A stretch of DNA of 64,000 bases from Scilla litardierei. Taxonomy: Eukaryota; Streptophyta; Magnoliopsida; Asparagales; Asparagaceae. Under the pieces are notes generated by a model, which ran no database searches, was not told where the DNA came from, and was given only the letters and a program-made list of their open reading frames with translations. The stretch spans positions 570,763,281 through 570,827,280 of the forward strand of contig CM061142.1 of assembly GCA_030789695.1 (NCBI GenBank), written 5' to 3'. Shown piece after piece: positions 31,421 to 42,676 of this stretch (the stretch's first letter is position 1; every line of letters starts with the position of its first letter). The translations under genes and the position numbers were made by a program.

Positions 31421-33840
31421 GTGTGATTTTGGTTTGCACATTTCCTGCACGAGTCCTCTTTGACTCGGGTGCATCGATGTGCATTATTTCTCGGAGCTTC
31501 GTGGAGAGGCATTCCTTGTCGACGTCCCCTCTTCCCAAGAGTTGGAATATCGTTACAGGGAATGGTGTGGTCTCGGTGCATCGTGGTTGCAATTCTTGCT
31601 CGTTGGTGGTCTGTGGACATGAGCTTTTCGCTGATTTCATTGTCCACGACATCATCAACTATGATGCAGTTCTTGGGATGGACTGGCTTGCGAGCTTCTA
31701 TGCTACGATTGACTGCAGGAGGAAGAAGGTGGTGTTCGAGATTCCCGGACATCCAGTGTTTGAGTTCAGTCGTGGTAGCAGTTCGCTTGGTCCTGTCAGA
31801 TTTCGGGCCAGGCCGGTGGAGGTTGTGGCTATGCAGATGGAGCTGGAGTGGCCAGCTGTGGTGCGAGATTTTGGCGACGTCTTCCCCGAGGAGATGTCTG
31901 GTTTGCCGCCTGATCGGGCTTTGGAATTTTCTATCGATCTGGTTCCAGGTGCGCAGCCGATTTCGAAGGCGCCGTATCGTATGGCACCTGCAGAGTTGGA
32001 AGAGTTGCGGAAGCAGTTGGATGAGCTTTTGCAGAAGGGTTATATTAATCCTAGTGTGTCTCCGTGGGGAGCACCGGTGCTATTGGTGAAGAAGAAGGAT
32101 GGTTCGCGACGCATGTGCGTGGACTATCGGGAGTTGAATGCGGTGACCATTAAGAATAAATACACGTTGCCTCGCATCGATGATATTTTTGATCAGCTTG
32201 GAGGTTCGAGGGTGTTTTCTAAATTGGATTTGAGGAGTGGTTACCATCAGTTGAAGGTGAAGAAGGGGGATGTTCCGAAGACAGCGTTCAGGACGAAGTA
32301 TGGACACTATGAGTTCGTGGTTATGCCTTTCGGCGTAACTAACGCGCCCGCAGTTTTCATGAATCTGATGAACCTGATTTTCTACGACTTTTTGGATAAG
32401 TTTGTCGTTATCTTTATTGACGACATTCTGATCTATTCGAAGTCGGAGGAAGAGCATGCCTCGCACTTGAGGACGGTGTTGGAGATTTTGAGGAAGCATC
32501 GGTTGTATGCTAAGTTTTCGAAGTGCGAGTTTTGGCTGGATCGAGTTGCTTTTCTCGGGCATGTGGTGACTGGAGATGGTATTTCAGTGGATCCCGAGAA
32601 GATTCGGGCCATCAGGGAGTGGCATGTTCCGTCGTCTGCGTCTGAGATTCGGAGTTTTCTCGGACTTGCTGGTTATTATCGGCGATTCATTAAGGACTTT
32701 TCCAGTATTGCTGAGCCGATGACCAGGTTGACGCGGAAGGATGTTGCTTTTGTTTGGTCGGGTGATTGTGAGGGTGCTTTTGGTGTTCTGAAGGAGAGGT
32801 TGACGACTGCCCCTATTCTTGTCGTGCCTGATCGCAGCGGCGGATTTGAGATCTTTTGCGATGCTTCTGGCAAGGGTCTCGGTTGTGTGTTGCATCAGCA
32901 CGGGCACGTTGTGGCGTATGCGTCTCGTCAGCTTAAGGTTCATGAGAAGAATTACCCGACGCATGACTTGGAGTTGGCTGCCGTTGTGTTTGCTCTTAAG
33001 ATTTGGAGGCACTTCCTGCTGAGTGAGAAAGTGAAGATTTTCACCGATCACAAAAGCTTGAAGTATATTTTCACTCAGAAGGAGCTCAACATGCGACAGC
33101 GTCGATGGTTGGAGCTTATGGCGGATTATGATATTGATTTGCAGTTTCACCCTGGCAAGGTGAACGTGGTTCCGGATGCTTTGAGTAGGCTTCCAGCGGT
33201 GATGATTTTGACCTCGCAGTGGAGATTGCAGCAGGATTTTTGTGAGTCTGGCGTGGAGATTGTTCTTCCTGGGGAGGCTTCTTCGTTGATGTACATGCAG
33301 GTACAGTCGACGATCGTGGATCGGATTAAGGCTGGCCAGGCTGAGGATCCGAAGCTGATGAAGATTCGGGAGCAGGTGGAAGCCGGTCTGCGGACTGACT
33401 TTTTGATTCATGAGGATGGCTCGCTGAGGTTTGGAGCCAGGTTGTGTGTGCCTGCTGGGGATATCAGAGAGGAGCTGATGGTGGAGGCGCACAGTTCGCC
33501 GTATTCTGTGCATCCTGGTGGCACCAAGATGTACCAGGATCTTCGTCTGAATTATTGGTGGCATGGTATGAAGAGGAGCGTGGCTCGGAGTGTAGCCAAG
33601 TGCTTGGTTTGCCAGCAAGTGAAGGCGGAGCATCAGCGTACGGCCGGGTTGCTACAACCGCTTCCGATTCCGGAGTGGAAGTGGCAGCACATCACTATGG
33701 ATTTCGTGACTGGACTACCTCGGAGTCCGAAGCAGAATGACGCGATTTGGGTGATCGTAGATCGATTGACCAAATCTGCGCATTTTATTCCGTTCCGAGT
33801 GGGACAGTCCACTGAGGCGCTAGCGAGGAGATATATGGAG
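31421..33840 (+). CDS. C protease, RT, RNase H, integrase N-terminal half
   Basis: Exon 2 of gag-pol, one open frame. Protease active site LFDSGAS near the start; RT with [25 protein letters not shown] and the box [13 protein letters not shown]; RNase H with [16 protein letters not shown] and [13 protein letters not shown]; integrase zinc finger (HPGGTKMY ... CLVCQQVK) and first catalytic Asp ([11 protein letters not shown]). The frame leaves coding sequence at the GT of intron 2 right after RRYME. Intact and well conserved, so C may have been active recently apart from the insertion of G. Confidence 0.93.
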
Positions 33841-33912
33841 GTAAAATTCTTTTACTCTCCGTTTTTATTTCCTTTTCCTAGTTTGGATAGTGATGTAGCG
33901 TGAATCGTACAG
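33841..33912 (+). other. candidate intron 2, inside C integrase core
   Basis: 72 bases, ATGGAG|GTAAAA ... CGTACAG|GAGGTT, with a strong T-rich tract. It separates the first and second catalytic Asp of integrase. Removing it gives [22 protein letters not shown], the expected continuous core; reading through gives a stop after PSLDSDVA. Confidence 0.75.
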
Positions 33913-34680
33913 GAGGTTGTGCGACTTCATGGAGTCCCCGTGAGTATCGTGTCTGACAGGGACACGAGGTTCACATCTCAGTTCTGGCAGAGTTTGCAGA
34001 AGAGCTTGGGTACGCGTCTGAGTTTCAGCACGGCGTACCATCCGCAGACGGATGGCCAGTCCGAGAGGACGATTCAGATTTTGGAAGACATGCTGAGGGC
34101 GTGCATGTTGGATTTCAAGGGTTCGTGGGAGGACCATCTGCATTTGGTGGAGTTTTCCTACAACAACAGCTTCCAGGCGAGTATTGGCATGGCGCCTTTC
34201 GCCGCTCTTTATGGGAGGAAATGTCGATCACCATTGAGTTGGGATGACGTCGGTGATCGGGAGTTGTTGGGACCTGAGATGATCGTGGAGGCCGTGGATA
34301 TCGTCAGGAATATTCGGGAGAGGTTGAGGATTGCTCAGGACCGTTTTAAGCATTGGGCGGATGCTAAACGTCGTCCTTTGGAGTTTCAGCCGGGCGACCA
34401 TGTGTTCTTGAAGATTTCCCCGAATCGTGGTGTGATTCGTTTCGGGAAGCGTGGAAAGTTGAGCCCGCGATACATTGGACCATTTGACATTTTGGAGAGG
34501 GTTGGCGAGGTAGCTTATCGCTTGGCCTTGCCGCCATCTTTGGAAGGAGTTCACAATGTTTTCCATGTGTCGCAGCTTCGTCGATACATTAGCGATCCGT
34601 CTCATGCGGTGGATTTTTCGGAGATTACCGTTCGCCCCGATATGACGTATGACCAGCATCCAGTGCAGATTCTGGACAGG
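33913..34680 (+). CDS. C integrase, C-terminal half
   Basis: Exon 3. Second Asp in [15 protein letters not shown] and the Glu in [17 protein letters not shown], then [46 protein letters not shown] and [10 protein letters not shown]. It is interrupted after VQILDR at 34680 by solo LTR G and continues at 36961. The frame itself has no defect up to the insertion. Confidence 0.92.
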
Positions 34681-36960
34681 AGTAAGGCACCATGCCATGG
34701 CTAGTACACCTAACCCTCCCCCCCTCTCCACCTAACCCCACACCATACCCCCCCTCCTCCATACTCTTTAAACCCCTTCCAACTCCCCCCTCTCCCCATT
34801 TTTCAGCATCATGGCCGAAATTCCCTAGGAAAAAAAAAAGAAGGGAGAGAAGAAAGAAGAGAGGAAGAAGAAGAAGAAGAAGAAGAAGAAGAGAAGAGGA
34901 GGAGGGAGAAGCCAAGCTTAAGGAGACCCCATTTCCGATTCTAGGCATTTCTTGAAGCTCCAAAAGAGGTAGGAACTTCTCACCTCTCCCTCTAGTTATA
35001 GGTGATGGAAAGAAACGTGTATGTTTGGGTTTTCTTCGAAATTTGGGAAGAATGTTGTAGAGCTAGGATTCTTGTTGCATGCTTGACAATTTGCTGAAAC
35101 TTTAGATAAGTTCTGGGATTAAATGGCTATTAGGAATGATCTGAAAATTTTATATGATACTTATCTCGTAGTTATGAGAAACTTTCATGTTCATCACTTT
35201 TTCTGATTCGAACTGGAAGTTGGGGTAAAAATTCGAATTGTGCAACTTGCCAGGAACTCTGTCTAGCTGTACACATTTCAGTAAAACAAGCACCACTACC
35301 TGCACACATCTTAGATTTTGTTGATTTTAGTCTTGTTGGAAAGATAACAAGATTTTCTCAAAGTCTATCTCGACTCTTATGTCGAAATTCTGGCTATAAT
35401 ATGCCCAAATTTGGCTTTGAACACAGACACAGAAATCTGTCTGCAGAACAGTTTTGACACCCTTTACCAAATAATTCACTATAAATCCAATACTTCATAT
35501 TTTTGTCTGAAATTTTATGGGTGAACTCAGAACTATAATATCTCCAACCTTCATTCTTTGAGATTTGTCAAATTCTCAAAATAAATGGGTTAAAAATGCT
35601 GTTTTTCTATCTGTTCATGCAATTTCAGTATGTTGAAGGGTGTTGGGTGAAATTGGACTTGTGTGATATTGCTAATTTTTCACTCCAAATGCATGAATGA
35701 TGTTGATGCATGTATGTAAGATTAGTTATGCTATTTGTTACAAAAATTTGTGACATGATTCTCTTCATTTATGTGGCGCTCATTATATGTTTTTTAAAAT
35801 GCCTGAATGAACTTAAGATTGAAGAAACTTGGAAAATGGCATTGTTAATTGTGTGACATGTATTACCCACGAGGAATTGTATATGATCAATGAGGTTATG
35901 ATACATGGCTTATGGAGCATGCTAGTTTGTTGTGAATATCTTATGAAAAGAATGAATTTGGACATCATTTACATACGTCATTTTACATGCTCAATACTCT
36001 AGGTTTAATGATTAGTTAAAAGACAACCTAGGGTGTTCTCGTTCCACTCGAAGTGGGTGAGTGCCCTAGGAGGGGTTGGGGAAACCAAGGTAACGAGTGA
36101 GCATGCGGGGGATGGACTGCTGAGTTGTGGGCCACTCCCGACGAGCCCTCAGTGGCGAGGAGTTGGTGTGGTTGTGGTTGAGGTTGGTTGTGTTGGTGAA
36201 CGGCTTCTTTCGTAAGAGCTTGTCTCGGGAAGTCGTAGCATTCCACCCACTTTACCGGGTGAGGTCCAGTCCCCGATGTCTGACCCGTTACTGAGGTTTC
36301 GAATTCATGCATGAAAACTAACCTATAAAGAAAAAAACAGTAACTCTGGAATGTGATGCCTTTTCCTTTGTTGTGATTCCTTGTTGTGCACTATGATTAG
36401 AGTAGTAGAGTTGTGGAGTTCCTACTGGGCACGCTGTGACGTGTCCTCCCCCCTACAGGTCCAGGCACTGGTTCTCTGGCGGCGGGCCCGAGAGTGGAGA
36501 CCCCGGAGGGCAGCTCGTCTCAGCAGGGTCCGTAGTGTTATGGTCAGTGTGGGTCACGTGGTGTAGGTTTGGGTTGTGTGTGTGTGATGAACGTAGTGTT
36601 GTACCCCTGTTCCCTTTGTACCCCGTAGGGTTGAGTTGTACTTTTGTGGGAGCTTTTGCTGTTGGGGTTGTACAGTGGACTTGTGCAGTACTGGCCATGT
36701 AGTAGCGGTGCTCTGTGACTCTTGGATGTTCTGTTCGTCGTATTTTACCTTACTGCCTGTGTTGTAGTGTCTTGTACTATCTTTCTGTGTTGGAGCTGTA
36801 CTGTTCTGTTAATCGTTCAGTCTGTACTTTACTGCATGTGTTTCCTCAGCGTTTGCAGTGGCCTGCGTGACTTTGGTGTGTACTTTAGCGCTTGGTACTC
36901 TAATACCGCGGCTTGTCACGCCGACCCTCCCTATTTAGGGCAGCGGGGCGTGACAACAGG
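34676..36960 (+). mobile_element. solo LTR G in C pol
   Basis: LTR 34681-36955 (2275 bp) between perfect 5-bp duplications ACAGG (34676-34680, 36956-36960). It ends CGTGACA like C and starts AGTAAGG, which is TGTAAGG with the first T changed to A. Removing it rejoins VQILDR to RQKSLRNK in frame. It holds an (AAG)n run near 34863-34891, a T-rich middle without ORFs, and a terminal hairpin. Ending and hairpin suggest a chromovirus LTR; no interior remains. Confidence 0.88.
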
Positions 36961-37095
36961 CGTCAGAAATCGCTTCGGAACAAGGTTGTCAATCTTGTGA
37001 GGGTGATGTGGCGACACGGTTCACCTGGAGAGTCTACTTGGGAGAATGAGGATGAGATGCGAGGGCGTTTCCCACTTTTGTTTCCGGACTCGTGA
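36961..37095 (+). CDS. C pol C-terminal end (chromodomain region)
   Basis: Reads RQKSLRNKVVNLVRVMWR, then ESTWENEDEMRGRFPLLFPDS and a stop, the usual end of Tekay pol, where the LVxVxW ... ExTWE motif is the remnant of a chromodomain thought to guide integration to heterochromatin. The part before it is on the other side of G. Confidence 0.88.
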   Translation, partial: RQKSLRNKVVNLVRVMWRHGSPGESTWENEDEMRGRFPLLFPDS

Positions 37096-37141
37096 GTATT
37101 TGGAAATTCCGAGGACGGAATTTTTATTAAGTTGGGGAGGA
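37096..37141 (+). other. 3' non-coding end and polypurine tract of C
   Basis: GAGGACGGAATTTTTATTAAG then TTGGGGAGGA before the LTR start. The wording GAGGACGAA...TTTAAG...GGGGAGGA is standard for chromoviruses. Confidence 0.8.
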
Positions 37142-37411
37142 TGTAACGACTGCTTTTCATGAATCTGGATTTAATATAATATAATATATGTTTTGGTGGA
37201 TTTTCTCCTCTTGTGTGGTTTTCGTCTCCGTAGATTTCATTTTCGATCGATTCGTCGTATTTTCTCGCTTCTTCCTTAGGATTGTCGATTTCGAAGTAAG
37301 TCACTCGTGACGGACTTCATAACGGTCGTATCTAACTGTTAGATCAAGCCTAGGAGTCTTAGGAATCGATCCCGGGGCCCCGCGCTCCGTATCGGTACTT
37401 TTCTGTGCTCA

Positions 37412-37818
37412 TTAGCCGGTGTAAGAAGGGCCACCGACCGACTAGATGACGATCCAGTCGGTCGGCAATCCTTCTTGGATCGACTAGTTCGCTTTCTAAA
37501 TTTCTCAGGAGTTACTGTTTATCGTTAGTCGGTCTAAGAACGTTGGTTGACCGACTAGGTTGCAAACTAGTCGGTCAGCAATGCTTCTTGAACCGACTAA
37601 CTCATCATATTATTTTTGTATCAGTTACTGTTTACTCTTAGTCGGTCTAAGAACGTTCATCGACCGACTAGATGCTAAACTAGTCGGTCAGTACTTGTTC
37701 ATGGACCGACTAACTCTAGAATCCTATTTCGTTCAGGAGTTACTGTTTGCACTTAGTCGGTCGACCGACCGACTAGTTGTCAAACTAGTCGGTCAGTGGT
37801 TGCTCTTTGACCGACTAA
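37412..37818. repeat. GACCGACTAG array in C 3' LTR
   Basis: Copy of the array at 27786-28202 with one 10-bp deletion and rare substitutions. Confidence 0.93.
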
Positions 37819-39195
37819 CTAGTGTTAAAACCCTAATTTCTGGGCAGCCGCCAGCCCAACCTATAAATACCCCTCCCAAACGACTTCTTCTTCTCCAACA
37901 CGACCCAAAACCCTAGAATCTTCCCCCTTCAGCCCTCATCTTCCTCCAAGCTCCATTTCTCCGTTCCAAGCCCTAGAATCATCATCCAAACCATCCATTC
38001 ACTCCATCTACCTCTCATCTTCCCCAAAATCTCATCAAATACATCAAAATCCCCAAATCCCCAAAAACCCTAGTTTCCCCAAACTTCTCCAATCTTTTCC
38101 AGATCTGATCCTAGGGTTCCCCGGAGTGTTTCTTCCGCCTCCTCTCGGTAAGAAATCGATCTACCGTTGTTTTCATAGCCTATTTATAATTTTATGGAAA
38201 CCCTAATTAATTTCATGTGTCTGGTGCTTGTTTCCCCCATAACAGCGACTTCCCCCGTAGATAGCATCCGTGTGACGAAGTGATCGTCAATCCCCGGTGC
38301 TAGGCAAGTGAAACTTGCCACTTAGGGTTTGGGCCATGTTTTAGGCCATTTTCTTATAGTAGGCATAAAAGAGGCTAGGCGACGAAATGATACTCGCCTA
38401 GGCGCAAATTGGGGAATTAGCTTGACAACGAAGCTAATTCCGACATTTAGCATGTTGCACAACTATCATGTCACGTTCACTTTCCATTATCGGTACGCAA
38501 GTTAATTGTCATGTCATTGCATCCTTCATGCATTTCAGGGATTGCGTAGCTTTGCTACATTGCTTGTGTTCCTGGCTCGTGTTCCAGAAGCGGGCCATGT
38601 GTTGGTTGATAGCCAATGCCCGAATTGTGTGTTTCCTGGCTCGTGACCAGAAGCGAGCATAATAAGTTGGAAACCCCAACGCTCGATATTGAATTGTGAA
38701 ATAGGAATGCGAGCTCATTGTGCGGGGCAACCCCAGGCTCACTAGCTGAGTTCATTGTGCGGGGACCCTAGGCTCCATTACGTGTGGGTATAAGGGGTGA
38801 GGGTTAAGCGGCCATTCAACTGGGAGTCTGTTTGATCAACAACTGCAGTTGTAAGGCGTAAACTCTTTGGGGTGGGGTAGTTGTTAAGCGGCCAATCAGC
38901 GAATGTGGAACCATTCAGCTGTAAGGCGTAAACAATCTACAAAACAACGTGAATAGTGAATTGATTGAGATTGATAGTAGCGTGGCTACTCTTGTCTTGT
39001 CTTGTCTTGTCTTGCCCCGATAATTGTTCCCTTGTACAAAATTGTCTTGCCATGTTTTAATTGTGCACTCATGTTATAACTGCCATGCCACGCATCATAC
39101 TAAACTGCTAGGTTGCTAGTTGCCTTACTCTCAGTTTCCTTGCCCAAGTCTTTCAGACTTGCTGACATGTGCCCCTTTACTCTTTTGGGTGACAC

Positions 39196-39303
39196 ATGTT
39201 AGATCCTGAGCCTGAGTACCTCGTTGAGGACGAGGTGTTTGCTGACGCCGAGCCCGAGCTTGTGTTTTACGGGGAGTACGTGGACACTGGGGACCAGTCC
39301 TAG
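39196..39303 (+). CDS. 35-residue acidic ORF in C 3' LTR
   Basis: Identical peptide to the ORF at 29580-29687. Conservation between young LTRs is expected by descent and is not itself evidence of selection. Confidence 0.25.
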   Translation: MLDPEPEYLVEDEVFADAEPELVFYGEYVDTGDQS

Positions 39304-39640
39304 TGTCTTCGTTATGTTTTACTTTTGTTAGACAGTTGTTTGTTATCGGTGCGTAGCACCTATACCTTGTTATGTCGTATTCTTTTGTTGGCCTTGTTCT
39401 GGGCCTTGGACTCATTTCTTTTAGCCTGGTGGCTTTTCTGGATGTTGGACTCTTTGTTGATGTTGGACAATTTGTGAGATGTGGAATTTTATTTCAGCCT
39501 CGCCTTGTGTTATTATTGTTATTCTGTTGTGGTTACAGGGACCTGTTTATGTATTGAGGACGCTTATCGGGTTTGGGGCTTCACAGCTCCACTCTCGTGC
39601 GGACCTTTTCACGTCTCGCCTCCATTTTAGGGAAGCGGGT

Positions 39641-41571
39641 GTTCAAAACACATGACGGGCGATGCTCAATTGCTTTCCGGAGTGGTGCCCATTGCTAATG
39701 GGAACCGGGTAGTCTTTGGAGGCAACGAGAGCGGAACCATCGTCGGTGTTGGTAAAGTGGGTAACCCATTTAAACCCTTAATTAGTGATGTTTATCTAGT
39801 TAATGGTTTAAATCATAATCTTATTTCAATAAGCCAACTTTGTGACAAAGGTTACAAAGTTAGCTTTGCGAAAGGATTGTGTCATATTTTGAATGATAAT
39901 AATAATTTATTATTTTCCGGCACACGCCATAAAGATATTTATATTTTGGATATTCCTAAGTCTTATGAACAATGTCTCGTTGCCAACTCAAGTGAACAAC
40001 ACTTATGGCATCGACGCTTTGGACATGTGAACTTTGGAACACTTTATAAGCTTTCAAAATTAAATTCCATTAAAGGTTTTCCGAAGCTCGTTTTTGAAAA
40101 GAAAAGTTTTTGTGATTCTTGTCAACGTGGCAAGCTTCCTAAATCTTCATTTAAACCTAAGAAAATCATTTCTACTAAACGGCCACTAGAGCTATTACAT
40201 CTAGACTTATTTGGGCCAACTAGAGTTGCTTCCTTAGGAAATGCAAGATATGGATTTGTCATCGTAGATGATTATTCGAGATTTACATGGGTATTTTTCT
40301 TATGTAATAAAAATGAAGCTTTTGACAACTTCACAATATTTGTGAAGAAAGTACAAAATCTCATCGGAACCACCAGTGTCACTATTCGTAGTGATCATAG
40401 GGGTGAATTTGAGAATGAGTCTTTCTCAAATTTTTGGGATGATCTTGGAATTACTCACACGTTTTCTTTCCCTCGCGCACCCCCTCAAAATGGTGTTGTT
40501 GAGAGGAAGAATAGAACGCTTGTGGAGTGTGCTCGCACCATGCTTGATGATAGCCATCTTGGCCATCAATTTTGGGCGGAAGCGGTACACACCGCTTGCT
40601 ATGTGTTTAATAGAATACTTTTGAGGCCCGGCACCAAACAAACTTGCTATGAATTGTTGTTTGGTAGATTGACTCAAGTTAAACATTTTCGTGTTTTCGG
40701 TGCAAAATGTTTTATTAAAAACACGTATGAAAATTTGGACAAGTTTGATCCGAGATCGGATGAGGGGATATTTGTTCGGTATTCCTCACGTAGCAAAGCC
40801 TACCGGATATACAACAAAAGATCCTCTACGATCGAGGAATCACTACATGTCTCTTTTAATGAGAATTTTACTACTTCTAGAATTTCTAATGATGATGATT
40901 CTATGGATGTTTTATGTGATTCGTTTGATAATTCTAAGTCTAATGATTCTATTGATTCTATTGATACTAACCCAACTAATGAGGTTGTTGAGAATGTTCC
41001 TAGTGATCAGGGAATTCCCAAACGGCTTCATACGGTTGGTGACCACCCCCATGAGCAAGTTATTGGCAATATTCATGATAGAGTCAAAACAAGATCGCAA
41101 GCCCACCACTTCGCCAATTGTGCCTTTGCCTCATCGATAGAGCCAAAGAATATAGTTGAAGCATGCGAAGATAATGCTTGGATCCTTGCCATGGAGGAGG
41201 AACTCATTCAATTCGAGAGGCATGAGGTATGGGAGCTTGTTCCTTTGCCATCGAAGAACCACACCGTCATAGGGACAAAGTGGATATTCAAGAACAAAAC
41301 CGACAAAAACCAAGTCGTCGTCCGGAACAAAGCTCGGTTAGTAGCCCAAGGCTATCGACAAGAGGAAGGTATTGATTTCGAAGAATCCTTCGCTCCGGTA
41401 GCTAGATTAGAATCAATTAGATTGTTATTGTCTTTTGCATGCCATAAAAATTTCAAGTTATTTCAAATGGATGTTAAAAGTGCATTTTTAAACGGAGATG
41501 TTGTTGAGGAAGTTTACGTTTCTCAACCTCCGGGCTTCGTAAATGAAAAAATTTCCAAATCATGTTTTTAA
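39641..41571 (+). pseudogene. B protease remnant, integrase, start of RT
   Basis: Resumes with CSKHMTGD, the segment after the DSG of copia protease. The preceding codons now come from LTR C (stop-G-S-G), so the catalytic Asp is lost. Then the pre-integrase finger ([13 protein letters not shown] ... CDSCQRGK), integrase triad ([34 protein letters not shown]), an acidic linker, and the RT start ([42 protein letters not shown]). It ends in a frameshift near 41548 caused by one extra A in an A6 run. Otherwise clean. Confidence 0.93.
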
Positions 41572-42676
41572 ACTAAAGAAAGCTCTTTACGGTTTGAGAC
41601 AAGCTCCTCGAGCTTGGTATGATCGCCTAAAGAATTTTCTTTTGGATTTGAATTTTAAAATGGGAGAAGCTGATTCTACACTTTTTATTAAGCATGCGAA
41701 TAATGATATTTTATTAGTTCAAATTTATGTTGATGATATCATTTTCGGTGCTACTAACTTCACTCTTTGCGAAGAGTTTTCTAATGTTATAAAGGAACAA
41801 TTTGAGATGAGCCACATGGGCGAACTAAAATATTTCTTAGGTCTCCAAGTTCGCCAATTGAACGACGCAATCTTCATCCACCAAACGAAATACACGGTGG
41901 AGTTGCTAAAGCGATTTGGAATGGAGAATGCCTCCGGGAAAAAGACTCCTATGAGCACTACAACGCATCTTGATAAAGATACGGTCGGAAAAGATGTAGA
42001 CATTCGTCTATATCGAGGTATGATAGGTAGTTTACTTTATCTTACCGCAAGTAGGCCCGATATTATGTTTGCCGTTTGTATTTGTGCTCATTATCAGTCT
42101 CAACCTAAGGATTCTCACTTAGTAGCGGTTAAACGTATTTTTCGCTATCTAAGTTACACTTTAGATTTTGGATTACTTTATCCGAAATCTAGCACATATG
42201 AGTTAGTCTCATATAGTGACGCTGATTATGCGGGATGCAAATCCGACAGGAAAAGTACTAGTGGCACTTGCCATTTTCTAGGAAATTCCCTTGTCTCTTG
42301 GTTTTCCAAGAAGCAAAATTCGGTATCACTTTCAACCACCGAGGCGGAATACATTGCCGCCGGTGCTGCTTGTGCCCAGGTTCTTTGGATGAGACACACA
42401 CTAAAGGATTTTGGCATTCGTTGTGATACTAGCCCTATCATGGTGGATAACCAAAGTGCTATTTGTCTTTCAAAGAATCCGGTGCACCATTCTCGATCTA
42501 AACACATAGATGTCCGACACCACTTTTTAGATGATCATGTTGCTAAAAAGGACATCATTTTAGTGTACGTTGAAACCCAAAAGCAAATCGCCGATATTTT
42601 CACGAAACCCCTAAAGGAGGACTCCTTTGTGCGGTTGCGTCGAGAATTGGGGATTATGGGTGAATCCGAGATATAG
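41554..42676 (+). CDS. B reverse transcriptase (rest) and RNase H
   Basis: Continues in the next frame: [18 protein letters not shown], the active site [35 protein letters not shown]; RNase [28 protein letters not shown] and [20 protein letters not shown], ending with [10 protein letters not shown]. Typical SIRE sequence and length. Confidence 0.94.

Larger units (their letters stand above)
27516..39640 (+). mobile_element. Tekay-like Ty3/gypsy chromovirus C
   Basis: LTRs at 27516-30031 and 37142-39640, with gag, protease, RT, RNase H, integrase and a split C-terminal end between them. The LTRs differ by a 10-bp indel and a few substitutions, so C is young. It sits between gag and protease of B. 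No target duplication is present, because the last seven LTR bases (CGTGACA), the duplication and part of B were lost in a deletion at the right junction. Without solo LTR G it is about 9.8 kb. Confidence 0.93.
37142..39640 (+). repeat. 3' LTR of C (last 7 bases missing)
   Basis: Same as the 5' LTR except a 10-bp deletion inside the array near 37760 and a few substitutions; the terminal CGTGACA is gone, and the break falls inside the terminal hairpin at AGCGGGT. Confidence 0.94.

Noticed and set aside
32584..33633. 349-codon ORF antisense to C pol
   Set aside because: Shadow of RT/RNase H, which carries all the known motifs on the plus strand.
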